NCBI RefSeq assembly: GCF_900095305.1
Contig: NZ_FMDO01000005.1
Coordinates: 1 to 64,000 of the forward strand
Source of the DNA: Proteiniborus sp. DW1
GTDB taxonomy: Bacteria > Bacillota > Clostridia > Tissierellales > Proteiniboraceae
Direction: 5' to 3'
Length of the DNA stretch: 64,000 nucleotides
The translations under genes were made by a program, and so were the position numbers. Each line of letters opens with the position of its first letter. The first letter of the stretch is position 1. The notes below the pieces were generated by a model. The model did not search any database. It was given only the letters and a program-made list of their open reading frames with translations, and was not told the DNA's origin. Below are positions 18,242 through 26,444 of this stretch, in pieces.

Positions 18242-18625
18242 GTGAATCCTAGGGTCTTATGTGTAGATGACCAATATGGCATCAGAGTATTACTTAAAGA
18301 AATCTTAAAATCAGACTATGAAGTCATGACTGTAGAAACAGGAGAGGAAGCCATAGAAAATGTTTGGAAATTTGCTCCTCATGTAGTAATACTAGATATG
18401 AAACTATCAAAAATGAAGGGAACAGATGTTTTAAAATCCATAAAAGAAATTAATTGTAGTATAGGTACTATAATCTTGACAGGCTATCAAGACAGCGACT
18501 TAATCAATGAAATTAAAAAATCAAATCCTGAAAAAATCATTTTTAAACCATTTGACATTGAGCAAATTAAAAACAGTGTTAAGGAACTTGTAGAAAATTC
18601 TATAGAAAATACGCAGGTAAGTTAG
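18242..18625 (+). CDS. Spo0F-like single-domain response regulator
   Basis: 127-residue receiver domain with nothing after it. The acidic pocket is D9/D10, the phospho-acceptor is D52 (VVILDMKL), with T80 (IILTGY) and K102 (IIFKPFDIEQIK). The segment VDDQYGIRVLLKE reproduces the Spo0F contact helix, including Gln-Tyr-Gly-Ile-Arg. Spo0F passes phosphate from kinases to Spo0B in the Bacillus phosphorelay. GTG 18242 is chosen: GGGGGA lies about 10 nt upstream and the receiver begins at once, whereas an in-frame TTG at 18200 adds an unlikely 14-residue tail. Its position shortly before fba and tal matches Bacillus spo0F. Most clostridia lack the relay, so the partner is unknown. Confidence 0.75.
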   Translation: MNPRVLCVDDQYGIRVLLKEILKSDYEVMTVETGEEAIENVWKFAPHVVILDMKLSKMKGTDVLKSIKEINCSIGTIILTGYQDSDLINEIKKSNPEKIIFKPFDIEQIKNSVKELVENSIENTQVS

Positions 18626-18639
18626 ATAGAGATAAGCAG

Positions 18640-18664
18640 AGAGAGCGATAATGCTCTCTTTGTT
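18640..18664 (+). terminator. Terminator after the Spo0F-like gene
   Basis: AGAGAGC (18640-18646), loop GATAAT, GCTCTCT (18653-18659), then TTGTTTG. Confidence 0.75.
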
Positions 18665-18703
18665 TGTTGCTTTGCTAAATAATTGTCATAATTGCTTAAT
18701 TAA

Positions 18704-18733
18704 TTGCTAAATATTATGAGTATCCTGTATAAT
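18704..18733 (+). promoter_or_regulatory. Promoter of kal-kce
   Basis: TTGCTA (18704-18709) and TATAAT (18728-18733) with an 18-bp spacer. AATTGCTTAATTAATTGCTAA-like near-repeats lie over the -35 region and could be regulator sites. Confidence 0.5.
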
Positions 18734-18765
18734 GTAATTAAGGAGAAAAACAGGAGGGGAACATT

Positions 18766-19155
18766 ATGAAGGCAATGATAAGAGTTAGAATGAGTATGCA
18801 TGATGCTCACTATGGGGGAAATCTAGTTGATGGGGCAAAGATGCTTCAACTATTTGGAGATGTGGCAACTGAATTATTAATAAGACATGATGGAGATGAA
18901 GGGCTTTTTGTAGCATATGAAAGCGTTGAATTTAAAGCACCTGTTTATGCAGGAGATTTTATTGAAGCTGTAGGTGAAATAACTCAGGTTGGTAATTCTT
19001 CTAGAAAGATGGTATTCGAAGCTAGAAAGGTCATAGCTCCAAGACCAGATATTAGTGATTCTGCTTGCGATGTTCTAGAGGAGCCTATAGTAGTATGTAA
19101 AGCAGTGGGTACTTGTGTAGTACCTAAAGATAAGCAAAGAAAAAAGGGGGAATAG
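18766..19155 (+). CDS. kal: 3-aminobutyryl-CoA ammonia-lyase
   Basis: 129-residue hot-dog-fold protein. In lysine fermentation, Kal removes ammonia from L-3-aminobutyryl-CoA to give crotonyl-CoA. The N-terminus ([20 protein letters not shown]), [20 protein letters not shown] and the C-terminal [14 protein letters not shown] are as I know them from the Kal group, and the length fits. The kce gene starts 3 nt after its stop, which supports the assignment. The remaining lysine pathway genes (kamA, kamDE, kdd) are not in this window. A generic hot-dog thioesterase is the alternative. Confidence 0.85.
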   Translation: MKAMIRVRMSMHDAHYGGNLVDGAKMLQLFGDVATELLIRHDGDEGLFVAYESVEFKAPVYAGDFIEAVGEITQVGNSSRKMVFEARKVIAPRPDISDSACDVLEEPIVVCKAVGTCVVPKDKQRKKGE

Positions 19156-19158
19156 TAA

Positions 19159-19971
19159 ATGGATAAGTTAATCATTACAGCAGCACTAACAGGGGCAGAG
19201 GTAACTAGAAAAGAACAGCCTAATTTACCATTGACTCCAGATGAAATAGCAGAGGCAGCATACGAAGCATATAAGGCAGGGGCAGCTATGGTTCATGTCC
19301 ATGCAAGAGATAGTGAAGGAAATCCTACACAGGATTATGAAGTATATAAAGAAATCAAAGAAAAAATCGAAGCTAAATGCCCAGTGATATTCCAACCTTC
19401 AACTGGTGGAGCAGTATGGCATTCGCCAGAGGAAAGACTTCAACCTGTTGAGCTAAAGCCAGAAATGGCTACCCTAAGCTGCGGAACCTGCAACTTTGGC
19501 TCTGATGTATTTATGAACAGTGAAGAATACATGGAGAAGTTTGCAAAAAGAATGAAGGAACTTGGAGTAAAACCTGAGATTGAAGTCTTTGAAAGAGGTA
19601 TGATAAACAATGCTTTAAAGCTTGTTAAAAAGGGACTAGTAGATACGCCACTACATTTTGACTTTGTAATGGGTGTTCCAGGAGCTATTACTGCAGAGCT
19701 TAGAGATTTACTGTACTTAGTAGAAAGTATTCCAGCAGGTTCTACTTGGACTGTTGCAGGGATAGGTAGATTTGAGCTTCCATTAGCAGTAGCTGCTATA
19801 ACTCTTGGAGGCCATGTGAGAGTTGGATTTGAGGATAATGTATATTATAGCAAAGGAGTTCTAGCAAAGTCTAATGCTGAACTTGTGGAAAGAATAGTTA
19901 GAATAGCTAAGGAGCTAGGTAGGGAAGTAGCCACTCCAGATGAAGCGAGAGAGATATTAGGACTTAAATAA
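19159..19971 (+). CDS. kce: 3-keto-5-aminohexanoate cleavage enzyme
   Basis: 270-residue BKACE-family enzyme. Kce condenses 3-keto-5-aminohexanoate with acetyl-CoA to give 3-aminobutyryl-CoA and acetoacetate, the step just before Kal. Visible family marks are AAMVHVHARDSEG (zinc-binding His-x-His and Arg), FQPSTGG, FERGM and VGFEDNVYYSKG near the C-terminus. Length is typical. It follows kal directly with GGGGGA as its Shine-Dalgarno and ends at a strong terminator, so the two form a small operon. The CoA-transferase and thiolase at 54-57 kb could use its acetoacetate. Confidence 0.92.
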   Translation: MDKLIITAALTGAEVTRKEQPNLPLTPDEIAEAAYEAYKAGAAMVHVHARDSEGNPTQDYEVYKEIKEKIEAKCPVIFQPSTGGAVWHSPEERLQPVELKPEMATLSCGTCNFGSDVFMNSEEYMEKFAKRMKELGVKPEIEVFERGMINNALKLVKKGLVDTPLHFDFVMGVPGAITAELRDLLYLVESIPAGSTWTVAGIGRFELPLAVAAITLGGHVRVGFEDNVYYSKGVLAKSNAELVERIVRIAKELGREVATPDEAREILGLK

Positions 19972-20000
19972 TAACAATTAAAAAATATTATTTATTATAC

Positions 20001-20043
20001 AAAAAGTAGCTTTCAGGTAATGTACCTGTACAAGCTACTTTTT
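20001..20043 (+). terminator. Terminator after kce
   Basis: AAAAAGTAGCTT (20001-20012) pairs with AAGCTACTTTTT (20032-20043), with a nested CAGGTA/TACCTG stem. The A-flank and T-flank make it potentially bidirectional. Confidence 0.9.
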
Positions 20044-20121
20044 GTTTTGAATTTATATTTTAATTTAAGAAGGAATTATTATGTGAATGAAGAATTAAAG
20101 TATAATAAGGAGGGAAATGCC

Positions 20122-20781
20122 ATGCTTGTTAATACTAAGATAGCTATTGCTGTAAGGTGTGGGACATGTGATAGTCTTAATGTGCATGAGACTACTTTAT
20201 TTGAGCTTTTTTCAAATAAAGTAACAGATCTAGATTGTAGCTGTGGCCAGCGTATTGCTATTATAAGAGCTAATGACTACAAATCTTTGCAGATGGATAT
20301 AGACTGCTGTGTATGTGAAGATAAGCATACATTTAAATATACATTAAAACAACTCCTAAAAGGAAATATAATAACTAGATGCATAGAAACAGGAGTAGAA
20401 ATCTGTCTCATGGTAAATAATGGAGATGCTGGGGAGTTAATAGATAATTTTAAAGTGAATTCAGATGGCATATATGGAGAATTAGAATTTTTAGATTATT
20501 TTAATGCCCCAGACATAATGATGAAGTCACTTAACAGGATAAAGGAACTAGATAATGATGGACGTATAGGATGTAGCTGTGGAGAAAACAGTATAGAAAT
20601 GAATATATTTCCAGATAGAATAGAGTTAAAATGTATGAAATGTAAGGGTATAAAACTCATATATGCAGAAAATAATGAGGACTATTGGAACTTTGTTTCT
20701 AAGGATAAGATAATTATTCGCGAAAACAGATTTGAATGTATAGATGCAATAAATCAAAATCAAGATACAGAGAACAAATAG
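20122..20781 (+). CDS. Cys-rich zinc-ribbon-like protein of unknown function
   Basis: 219-residue soluble protein that I cannot assign to a named family. It has repeated paired cysteines: VRCGTCDSL (C13/C16), DCSCGQ, DCCVC, GCSCGEN and KCMKCKG. These suggest two or three zinc ribbons or another metal site. No membrane segment or signal is present. ATG 20122 is chosen because AAGGAGG lies just upstream; the longer in-frame version from 20020 starts inside the kce terminator. It lies between kce and fba, with 77 bp to fba. The charged, low-complexity tail (INQNQDTENK) is probably disordered. Confidence 0.65.
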   Translation: MLVNTKIAIAVRCGTCDSLNVHETTLFELFSNKVTDLDCSCGQRIAIIRANDYKSLQMDIDCCVCEDKHTFKYTLKQLLKGNIITRCIETGVEICLMVNNGDAGELIDNFKVNSDGIYGELEFLDYFNAPDIMMKSLNRIKELDNDGRIGCSCGENSIEMNIFPDRIELKCMKCKGIKLIYAENNEDYWNFVSKDKIIIRENRFECIDAINQNQDTENK

Positions 20782-20858
20782 TCTAGTCATAAAAAGTTAT
20801 TAAATTACCATATAGATAACTAATAATATAGATAGAAAAATATAAGGAGGTTTTTTTA

Positions 20859-21710
20859 ATGCTTGTATCAGGTAAGGAAGTGCTACAACACGCACACAAA
20901 AATGGATATGCTGTAGGTGCATTCAATGTAAACAATATGGAGATAGTACAAGCTATAGTATCAGCTGCTGAGGAAACAAATTCGCCAGTTATTCTTCAAG
21001 CTAGTCAGGGTGGACTTAAATATGCAGGTGTAGAATATATTGCTAAAATGGCTCAAATAGCTGCAAATAACGCAAAAGTGCCAGTAGTTATACATTTGGA
21101 CCATGGAACAGACTTCGTTCAAATAATGCAGTGTATTAGACATGGCTTTACATCAGTTATGATAGATGGTTCAAAATATGACCTAGAAAGAAACATTGAA
21201 ATTACTAAGAAAATAATTGAATTAGCTCATGCAGTAGGAGTATCTGTTGAAGCAGAGCTTGGGAAAATAGGCGGTACAGAAGACGATATTACAGTATCAG
21301 ATAGAGATGCTACATTCACAGATGTTGATGAAGCTGATAGGTTTGTTAGAGAAACAGGTGTAGACTCATTAGCTATAGCAATAGGTACTGCTCATGGCCC
21401 ATATAAAGGAGAGCCAAAGCTAGACTTTGATAGACTAAAAGCTATAAAGGAAAGATTAAATATACCTATAGTGCTTCATGGCTCATCAGGAGTTCCAGAA
21501 GAAAGCATTAAAAAGGCAGTAAGTCTTGGAGTTAATAAAATAAACATAGATACAGATATTAGATTTGCTTTTTCTAATGCAGTGAGAGAAGTAGTTACAA
21601 ACAACCCTAATGAATACGACCCAAGAAAACTACTAGACCCTGCAAGAAAAGCTATGCAGAAGATAATAGCTGAGAAAATGATAATGTTTGGGTCAGCAGG
21701 AAGGGCATAG
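20859..21710 (+). CDS. fba: Class II fructose-1,6-bisphosphate aldolase
   Basis: 283-residue zinc-dependent aldolase that splits fructose-1,6-bisphosphate into dihydroxyacetone phosphate and glyceraldehyde-3-phosphate. Marks include GAFNVNNMEIVQAI, the zinc ligand region IHLDHGTDF, VEAELGKIGGTED, AIAIGTAHGPYKG, LHGSSGVP and INIDTDIR. The length fits the fba/gatY group; glycolytic FbaA is favoured over tagatose-bisphosphate aldolase because the Spo0F-like gene precedes it and the transaldolase gene follows, as in Bacillus. AAGGAGG precedes the ATG. Confidence 0.93.
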   Translation: MLVSGKEVLQHAHKNGYAVGAFNVNNMEIVQAIVSAAEETNSPVILQASQGGLKYAGVEYIAKMAQIAANNAKVPVVIHLDHGTDFVQIMQCIRHGFTSVMIDGSKYDLERNIEITKKIIELAHAVGVSVEAELGKIGGTEDDITVSDRDATFTDVDEADRFVRETGVDSLAIAIGTAHGPYKGEPKLDFDRLKAIKERLNIPIVLHGSSGVPEESIKKAVSLGVNKINIDTDIRFAFSNAVREVVTNNPNEYDPRKLLDPARKAMQKIIAEKMIMFGSAGRA

Positions 21711-21775
21711 TTAATAGTTAATTGAGAATTAGGAAATATTGTTATATTAAGTACTGTAAGCTGATATGTACTTTG

Positions 21776-21854
21776 TAGCCCTGAGACGATTTGCTAGGTC
21801 AATTATAACTTGTTACCTTGAGATGGGAGGGTAATCCTTACTTACGAAGGGCTA
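21776..21854 (+). promoter_or_regulatory. Possible structured leader before the transaldolase gene
   Basis: TAGCCCT (21776-21782) can pair with AGGGCTA (21848-21854), enclosing TTACC (21813-21817) paired with GGTAA (21830-21834). The structure ends next to the Shine-Dalgarno of the TTG start at 21874. It matches no riboswitch class I recognise. Confidence 0.3.
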
Positions 21855-21873
21855 AGAATGGAGGGAAAATAAA

Positions 21874-22518
21874 TTGAAGCTTTTTATTGATACAGCCAAT
21901 ATAGAAGAGATAAAAGAAGTAAATGATTGGGGAGTAATCTGTGGTGTTACTACGAACCCATCACTTATAGCAAAGGAAGGCAGAGATTTCAAACAAGTTA
22001 TCTACGAGATAACAGATATAGTAGATGGACCAATTAGTGCAGAGGTTATCAGTTTAAATGCTGATGAGATGGTAGAAGAGGCATTAGAATTAGCTAAAAT
22101 TCATAAAAACATAGTTATAAAGATACCTATGACTAAGGATGGGCTAAAAGCAGTTAGCATGCTTAGCAAAAAGAAAATTAAAACAAATGTGACCCTTATA
22201 TTTTCAGCTAGCCAAGCACTACTTGCAGCTAGAGCAGGTGCTACATATGTAAGTCCATTTGTAGGAAGAATGGATGACATAAGCAATGAGGGCATGAACT
22301 TGATAGAAGATATAGTGGATATATTTGATTTACATGGAATAAATACTGAAATAATATCTGCTAGTATAAGACATCCAATGCATGTAATCCAATCAGCAAA
22401 AGCAGGAGCACACATAGCTACAGTACCATATAAGGTATTTCAAGCTATGTTAAACCACCCTTTAACTGATATAGGTATAGAAAAGTTTTTAAAGGATTGG
22501 GAAGGCGTGTCGAAATAA
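21874..22518 (+). CDS. tal: Transaldolase / fructose-6-phosphate aldolase family
   Basis: 214-residue short transaldolase of the TalC/FSA group. It carries [25 protein letters not shown], the Schiff-base Lys in [44 protein letters not shown] and SASIRHP. Such proteins move dihydroxyacetone units in the pentose phosphate pathway or act as aldolases; sequence alone does not decide between them. The start is TTG after GGAGGG. It follows fba as ywjH (tal) does in Bacillus and ends at a terminator. Confidence 0.88.
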   Translation: MKLFIDTANIEEIKEVNDWGVICGVTTNPSLIAKEGRDFKQVIYEITDIVDGPISAEVISLNADEMVEEALELAKIHKNIVIKIPMTKDGLKAVSMLSKKKIKTNVTLIFSASQALLAARAGATYVSPFVGRMDDISNEGMNLIEDIVDIFDLHGINTEIISASIRHPMHVIQSAKAGAHIATVPYKVFQAMLNHPLTDIGIEKFLKDWEGVSK

Positions 22519-22564
22519 GTACAAATAATCTAATTTTAAGCATATAAAATTGATAGTATCAAGA

Positions 22565-22601
22565 AGAGAAGATTACCTTTTTAGGTATTTTCTCTTTTTT
22601 T
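22565..22601 (+). terminator. Terminator after the transaldolase gene
   Basis: AGAGAA (22565-22570) and the following TTACC pair with GGTA and TTCTCT (22590-22595) with a small bulge, followed by seven T residues. Confidence 0.8.
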
Positions 22602-22678
22602 ATTAAAATAAACGACAAAATTTTTGAAATTTCTCGATAATTTTACAAAAAGTACTTTTAATTATTAAGAAAATGATA

Positions 22679-22707
22679 TATAATAAATTTAGGTAAACGA
22701 TTACCTA
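22679..22707 (+). promoter_or_regulatory. Promoter -10 with LacI-type operator
   Basis: TATAAT (22679-22684) is followed at once by TAGGTAAACGATTACCTA (22690-22707), a near-perfect palindrome around a central CG as bound by LacI/RbsR/CcpA-family proteins. It covers the expected start of transcription, so binding of the downstream LacI-family product should repress its own operon. The -35 (TTTTAA near 22656) is weak. Confidence 0.7.
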
Positions 22708-22742
22708 GGCGATAAATTGAGATAGCGAGGAAAGATTATTAT

Positions 22743-23723
22743 ATGAGTATTAGTAAAATAGCTAAATTGGCAGGAGTATCGACTGCTACCGTATCGAAAA
22801 TACTAAATGGAAAAGATCAAGCCATAAGCGAGAAAACTAGACAAAAGGTTTTGAAAATCGTAGAAAGTGAAGGATATATTCCCAATGCGATAGCTAAAAG
22901 TCTTAAAATAAAGAACACAAAAACTATAGGGCTAATAGTACCTGACGTAATGAACTTATTCTTTAGTGAATTAGCTAGGGGAGTAGAAGATTCGGCTGAT
23001 AGGTTGGGCTATTCAGTAATACTTTGTAATACTGACAATAATTCGGACAAGGAAAAAAAATACCTACAGGTATTGCAGTCAAAAAGAGTCGACGGGATTA
23101 TTATATCTGCTGTAGAGAGCAATAAAAATATTTGCTTTAGCAACTGTATCACGCCAATAGTGTTAATGGATAGAGATATCGAAACAGATAAACCTGTTGG
23201 CAGAATAAAAGTAGATAACATAGGATGTACTTATGATGCAACTACACATTTACTATCAAAAGGCTGTACTAATATTGGATTTATTTCCTCTGATACAACT
23301 AATGTTCTGTCAAGGGATCGCTTGAAAGGATATATCAAGGCATTAGAGGACAACAATATGCCCTATATAGAAGCCGCTGTGTATCTTAAGGATTATTCTA
23401 TAGAAACCGGATATCTTGGTGCTAAAAAACTGCTAGATAATAATAAAATAGATGGGATTTGTTGCGGAAATGATTTAATAGCAATCGGAGCAATTAAAGC
23501 TCTTAAGGAGAAGGGAATTCATGTTCCCAAACATGTCAAAGTAATCGGTCTTGATGATATATTTATAAGTAGCTATTTTGATCCGCCGTTAACTACTATT
23601 AAACAACCTATATACGGCATGGGGCATGAGGCTGTTAATCTTCTTATAGATATGATAGAAAAAAAAGAAACTAATTTATTGCGAGTTTTAAACCATAGGT
23701 TAGTTGAAAGGATGAGTACCTAG
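22743..23723 (+). CDS. LacI-family transcriptional regulator (RbsR-like)
   Basis: 326-residue repressor. The N-terminal helix-turn-helix reads SISKIAKLAGVSTATVSKIL, followed by the hinge region and a periplasmic-binding-type effector domain (NTKTIGLIVPDVMNLFFSEL, DGIICGN-like DGICCGNDLIA, and VIGLDDIFISSYF). It is the first gene of the operon and has a palindromic operator over its own promoter, so autoregulation is likely. The next gene is ribokinase, which points to ribose or a nucleoside as effector. The ribokinase GTG overlaps its stop by 1 nt. Confidence 0.9.
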   Translation: MSISKIAKLAGVSTATVSKILNGKDQAISEKTRQKVLKIVESEGYIPNAIAKSLKIKNTKTIGLIVPDVMNLFFSELARGVEDSADRLGYSVILCNTDNNSDKEKKYLQVLQSKRVDGIIISAVESNKNICFSNCITPIVLMDRDIETDKPVGRIKVDNIGCTYDATTHLLSKGCTNIGFISSDTTNVLSRDRLKGYIKALEDNNMPYIEAAVYLKDYSIETGYLGAKKLLDNNKIDGICCGNDLIAIGAIKALKEKGIHVPKHVKVIGLDDIFISSYFDPPLTTIKQPIYGMGHEAVNLLIDMIEKKETNLLRVLNHRLVERMST

Positions 23724-24661
23724 TGAGCAGTGATATCATTGTGATTGGCAGTATCAATATGGATATTGTTGTAAAGACTAAAGAAATTCCCAAAGTAGGC
23801 GAAACTGTTATTGGCAGAGAGATTACTGAAAATCCAGGAGGGAAAGGTGCCAATCAAGCAGCTGCACTAGCTAAGCTAGGAACAAAAGTCAGCTTTCTTG
23901 GGATGGTTGGTAACGATACAAACGGAAAAAAACTCTTATCATCAATGCAAGAATCTGGTGTAAACACTAGCCTTATTAAATCAATAGAAGGTTCTTCAGG
24001 CACTGCATTTATTTCTGTTGATGATGAAGGAAACAATAGTATTATTGTAGTTCCAGGAGCTAATGATAAAGTAGATAAAAACTATTTAGAAGAGAATATA
24101 AATGCTATAAAAGAAACTAAGTTTGTACTTCTTCAACAAGAAATACCAATGGAAACGGTAAAGGAAGCAGTTTTACTTTCAAAAAAACTTGGAAAGACAA
24201 TTATACTAAATCCTGCTCCAGCCCATTGCCTAGATGAAGAAGTATTGAAAAATATTGATATACTTATTCCCAATGAACATGAGCTAGCTAGATTATCTAA
24301 CAGAGAAATAAAAGATATAGATTCTATCATAGAAGCTTCAAAGTATCTAATAAGTGTGGGAGTGTCGAAGATAATAACTACCCTAGGGGAAAAGGGAGCT
24401 ATATATGTTGACGAAGCTGTAGTACAACACTTTAAACCCTTTACTGCTAAGGTTATAGACACAACAGCTGCTGGTGACAGTTTTATTGGAGGATTTTTGC
24501 ACAGTTATTTAGATACAGGAAATATATTTAAGTCAATTGAATTTGGTCAAAAGGCTGCTACGATAACTATTCAAAAATATGGAGCTCAGGTCTCTCTACC
24601 TACTATAGAAGAGATTAACAATTACGGGTTTTATAAGAAAAGCGAGGTGATAGTAGATTGA
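23723..24661 (+). CDS. rbsK: Ribokinase
   Basis: 312-residue PfkB-family sugar kinase. It has SINMDIVVKTKEIPKVGETV, NPGGKGANQAAALAKLG (substrate-binding Gly-Gly motif), ILNPAPA and the catalytic Asp region DTTAAGDSFIGGF. Ribokinase converts ribose to ribose-5-phosphate. The GTG start overlaps the repressor stop, and its own stop overlaps the nucleoside hydrolase start, so the three are translationally coupled. No ribose ABC system (rbsABC type) is present; ribose is more likely to arise inside the cell from the nucleoside hydrolase. Confidence 0.92.
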   Translation: MSSDIIVIGSINMDIVVKTKEIPKVGETVIGREITENPGGKGANQAAALAKLGTKVSFLGMVGNDTNGKKLLSSMQESGVNTSLIKSIEGSSGTAFISVDDEGNNSIIVVPGANDKVDKNYLEENINAIKETKFVLLQQEIPMETVKEAVLLSKKLGKTIILNPAPAHCLDEEVLKNIDILIPNEHELARLSNREIKDIDSIIEASKYLISVGVSKIITTLGEKGAIYVDEAVVQHFKPFTAKVIDTTAAGDSFIGGFLHSYLDTGNIFKSIEFGQKAATITIQKYGAQVSLPTIEEINNYGFYKKSEVIVD

Positions 24662-25581
24662 AGCAGGTTATTATAGACGTAGATACTGGCATAGATGATG
24701 CACTTGCTTTGATTTTAGCTATTAATAGCGGAAAGCTGGATATTAGAGGAGTCACTACTGTATGTGGCAATGTGCCAGTAGAGCTTGCAACTGAAAACAC
24801 CTTAAAAGTATTGAAATTATTAGGTAGGGAAGATATTGAAGTTTATGAAGGCTGTAATACTCCTAAGACTAGGCATATCTCTTTTAGTGAGTCAATTCAT
24901 GGAGAGAATGGCTTAGGTGGGCAGTTAAAAGAAGCTGTGACAAAAGAAAAAAACTCTATGCATGCGGTTGACTTCATTATAAGTCAGGTTAATGAACATC
25001 CAAATGAAATATCCCTGATAATGCTTGCTCCACTTACAAACCTTGCAAAGGCATTTGAAAAAGAACCTCAAATAAAGAGCAAGATAAAGGAATTATATAT
25101 AATGGGGGGAGTAGTAAATGGACCTGGCAATGAAAGTGCTGTAGCAGAGTTCAATTTTTATACAGATCCCGAAAGTGCTTACGAGGTGTTGAATAGTGGT
25201 GTACCTATTAATTTAATAGGTTTAGATGTGACTAGAAAAGCACAGTTTTTTGAAGCAGACTTAGACAATTTTCCAAATGACTCAAGCTTAACACAATTTG
25301 TAAGAAATGTTATTAGTCATTATATAAATAGAGTTTCATTAGGCAAAACAGTAAGGAGATGCTTACTTCATGACCCACTTGCAGTTGCAGTAGCCATAGA
25401 TGAAGACGTTGTTGTTATGAAAGATTATTTTGTAGATGTAGAGTATTCCAGCAGACTATGTGATGGACAAAGCATTTGCGATTTTAACAATAAATACGAT
25501 AAAGAACCAAATGTCAAATTAGCTTTAGAGTTAAATAAAGACAAGTTCATGGATATGTTTTTACAGAGCATTATGAAGTAA
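24658..25581 (+). CDS. Nucleoside hydrolase (IunH family)
   Basis: 307-residue N-ribosyl hydrolase that splits ribonucleosides into base and ribose. The N-terminal Asp cluster IIDVDTGIDDALAL binds calcium and the ribose. Further marks are VRGVTTVCGN-like RGVTTVCGNVPVELAT, MLAPLTNLA, MGGVVNGPGN, EFNFYTDPESA and the C-terminal His in LLHDPLAVA. The substrate range (inosine, uridine, mixed) cannot be read. TTG at 24658 overlaps the rbsK stop by 4 nt. With rbsK it forms a nucleoside-to-ribose-5-phosphate route. Confidence 0.92.
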   Translation: MKQVIIDVDTGIDDALALILAINSGKLDIRGVTTVCGNVPVELATENTLKVLKLLGREDIEVYEGCNTPKTRHISFSESIHGENGLGGQLKEAVTKEKNSMHAVDFIISQVNEHPNEISLIMLAPLTNLAKAFEKEPQIKSKIKELYIMGGVVNGPGNESAVAEFNFYTDPESAYEVLNSGVPINLIGLDVTRKAQFFEADLDNFPNDSSLTQFVRNVISHYINRVSLGKTVRRCLLHDPLAVAVAIDEDVVVMKDYFVDVEYSSRLCDGQSICDFNNKYDKEPNVKLALELNKDKFMDMFLQSIMK

Positions 25582-25614
25582 ATGTCTATAAATTCAAAAG
25601 AGAGGATGGTGTAA

Positions 25615-26439
25615 GTGAAAAAATACTCATTTTACTTACTTTTAGCTCCGGGTTTTCTATTTCTGTTTGTTTTTGCAATCCTTCCACTTATTATTGTCAT
25701 TTCAGGTTCGTTTATAAGTGAGGAAGGTATTACAATAAGTAGATACATTGATTTTTTTAAGGACTCTTATTATACAAGTATTTTATTAAGAACATTAAAG
25801 CTGGCTTTAATAGCTACCTTGATTTCAGCAATATTAGGATTTCCAACAGCTTATTATATTAGCAAAACCAGCATTAACAGGAGAGGACTCTATATAGCAT
25901 TGGCAGTGTTCCCTATGCTAACAAGCCCTGTAGTTAGGTCTTTTAGCTGGATGGTTATATTAGGAAAATACGGAATAGTGAATAATACTCTTATGAAGCT
26001 AGGTTTGATAAAAGAACCTCTATCATTGCTATATAATGAGTTTTCAATTGTTATAGGTTTTGTGTACCTATTTATGCCCCTTATGATTTTATCTTTAATA
26101 GGAGTATTAGAGAATATAGATAAGGACTTAGTTGCGGCTGCAGAGAGCTTAGGGGCAACAAGATTTAAAGCCTTTATGAAGGTGGTCTTTCCTTTAAGTA
26201 TACCTGGCCTAATAGTAGGAAGTGTGTTAGTGTTTACTGGGAGTTTGACGGCATATACTACTCCTCAGCTATTAGGTGGAACTAAATCAAGAGTACTAGC
26301 AACTGTTATGTATCAGAATGCTATGACATTATTTGATTGGGATACTGCTGCAGTAGTGGCTACTGTAATGATAGTAGTTACAATATTAATAAGTGGTGTA
26401 ATTAACTCCTTTGCAAGGAAATTAAACTCTAGGGGGTGA
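25615..26439 (+). CDS. ABC transporter permease, PotB-like
   Basis: 274-residue membrane protein with six predicted segments and the cytoplasmic EAA loop AAAESLGATRFKAFMKVVFP that docks on the ATPase. It belongs to the permease group used by spermidine/putrescine and related importers. GTG start after GAGGATGGT. The second permease gene overlaps its stop. Substrate is not fixed by the permease; context suggests a nucleoside-like compound or a polyamine conjugate. Confidence 0.85.
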   Translation: MKKYSFYLLLAPGFLFLFVFAILPLIIVISGSFISEEGITISRYIDFFKDSYYTSILLRTLKLALIATLISAILGFPTAYYISKTSINRRGLYIALAVFPMLTSPVVRSFSWMVILGKYGIVNNTLMKLGLIKEPLSLLYNEFSIVIGFVYLFMPLMILSLIGVLENIDKDLVAAAESLGATRFKAFMKVVFPLSIPGLIVGSVLVFTGSLTAYTTPQLLGGTKSRVLATVMYQNAMTLFDWDTAAVVATVMIVVTILISGVINSFARKLNSRG

Positions 26440-26444
26440 TGTCC

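Noticed and set aside
20020-20121. Upstream extension of the Cys-rich protein
   Set aside because: The extra 34 residues are translated from the kce terminator and AT-rich DNA; ATG 20122 has the Shine-Dalgarno.
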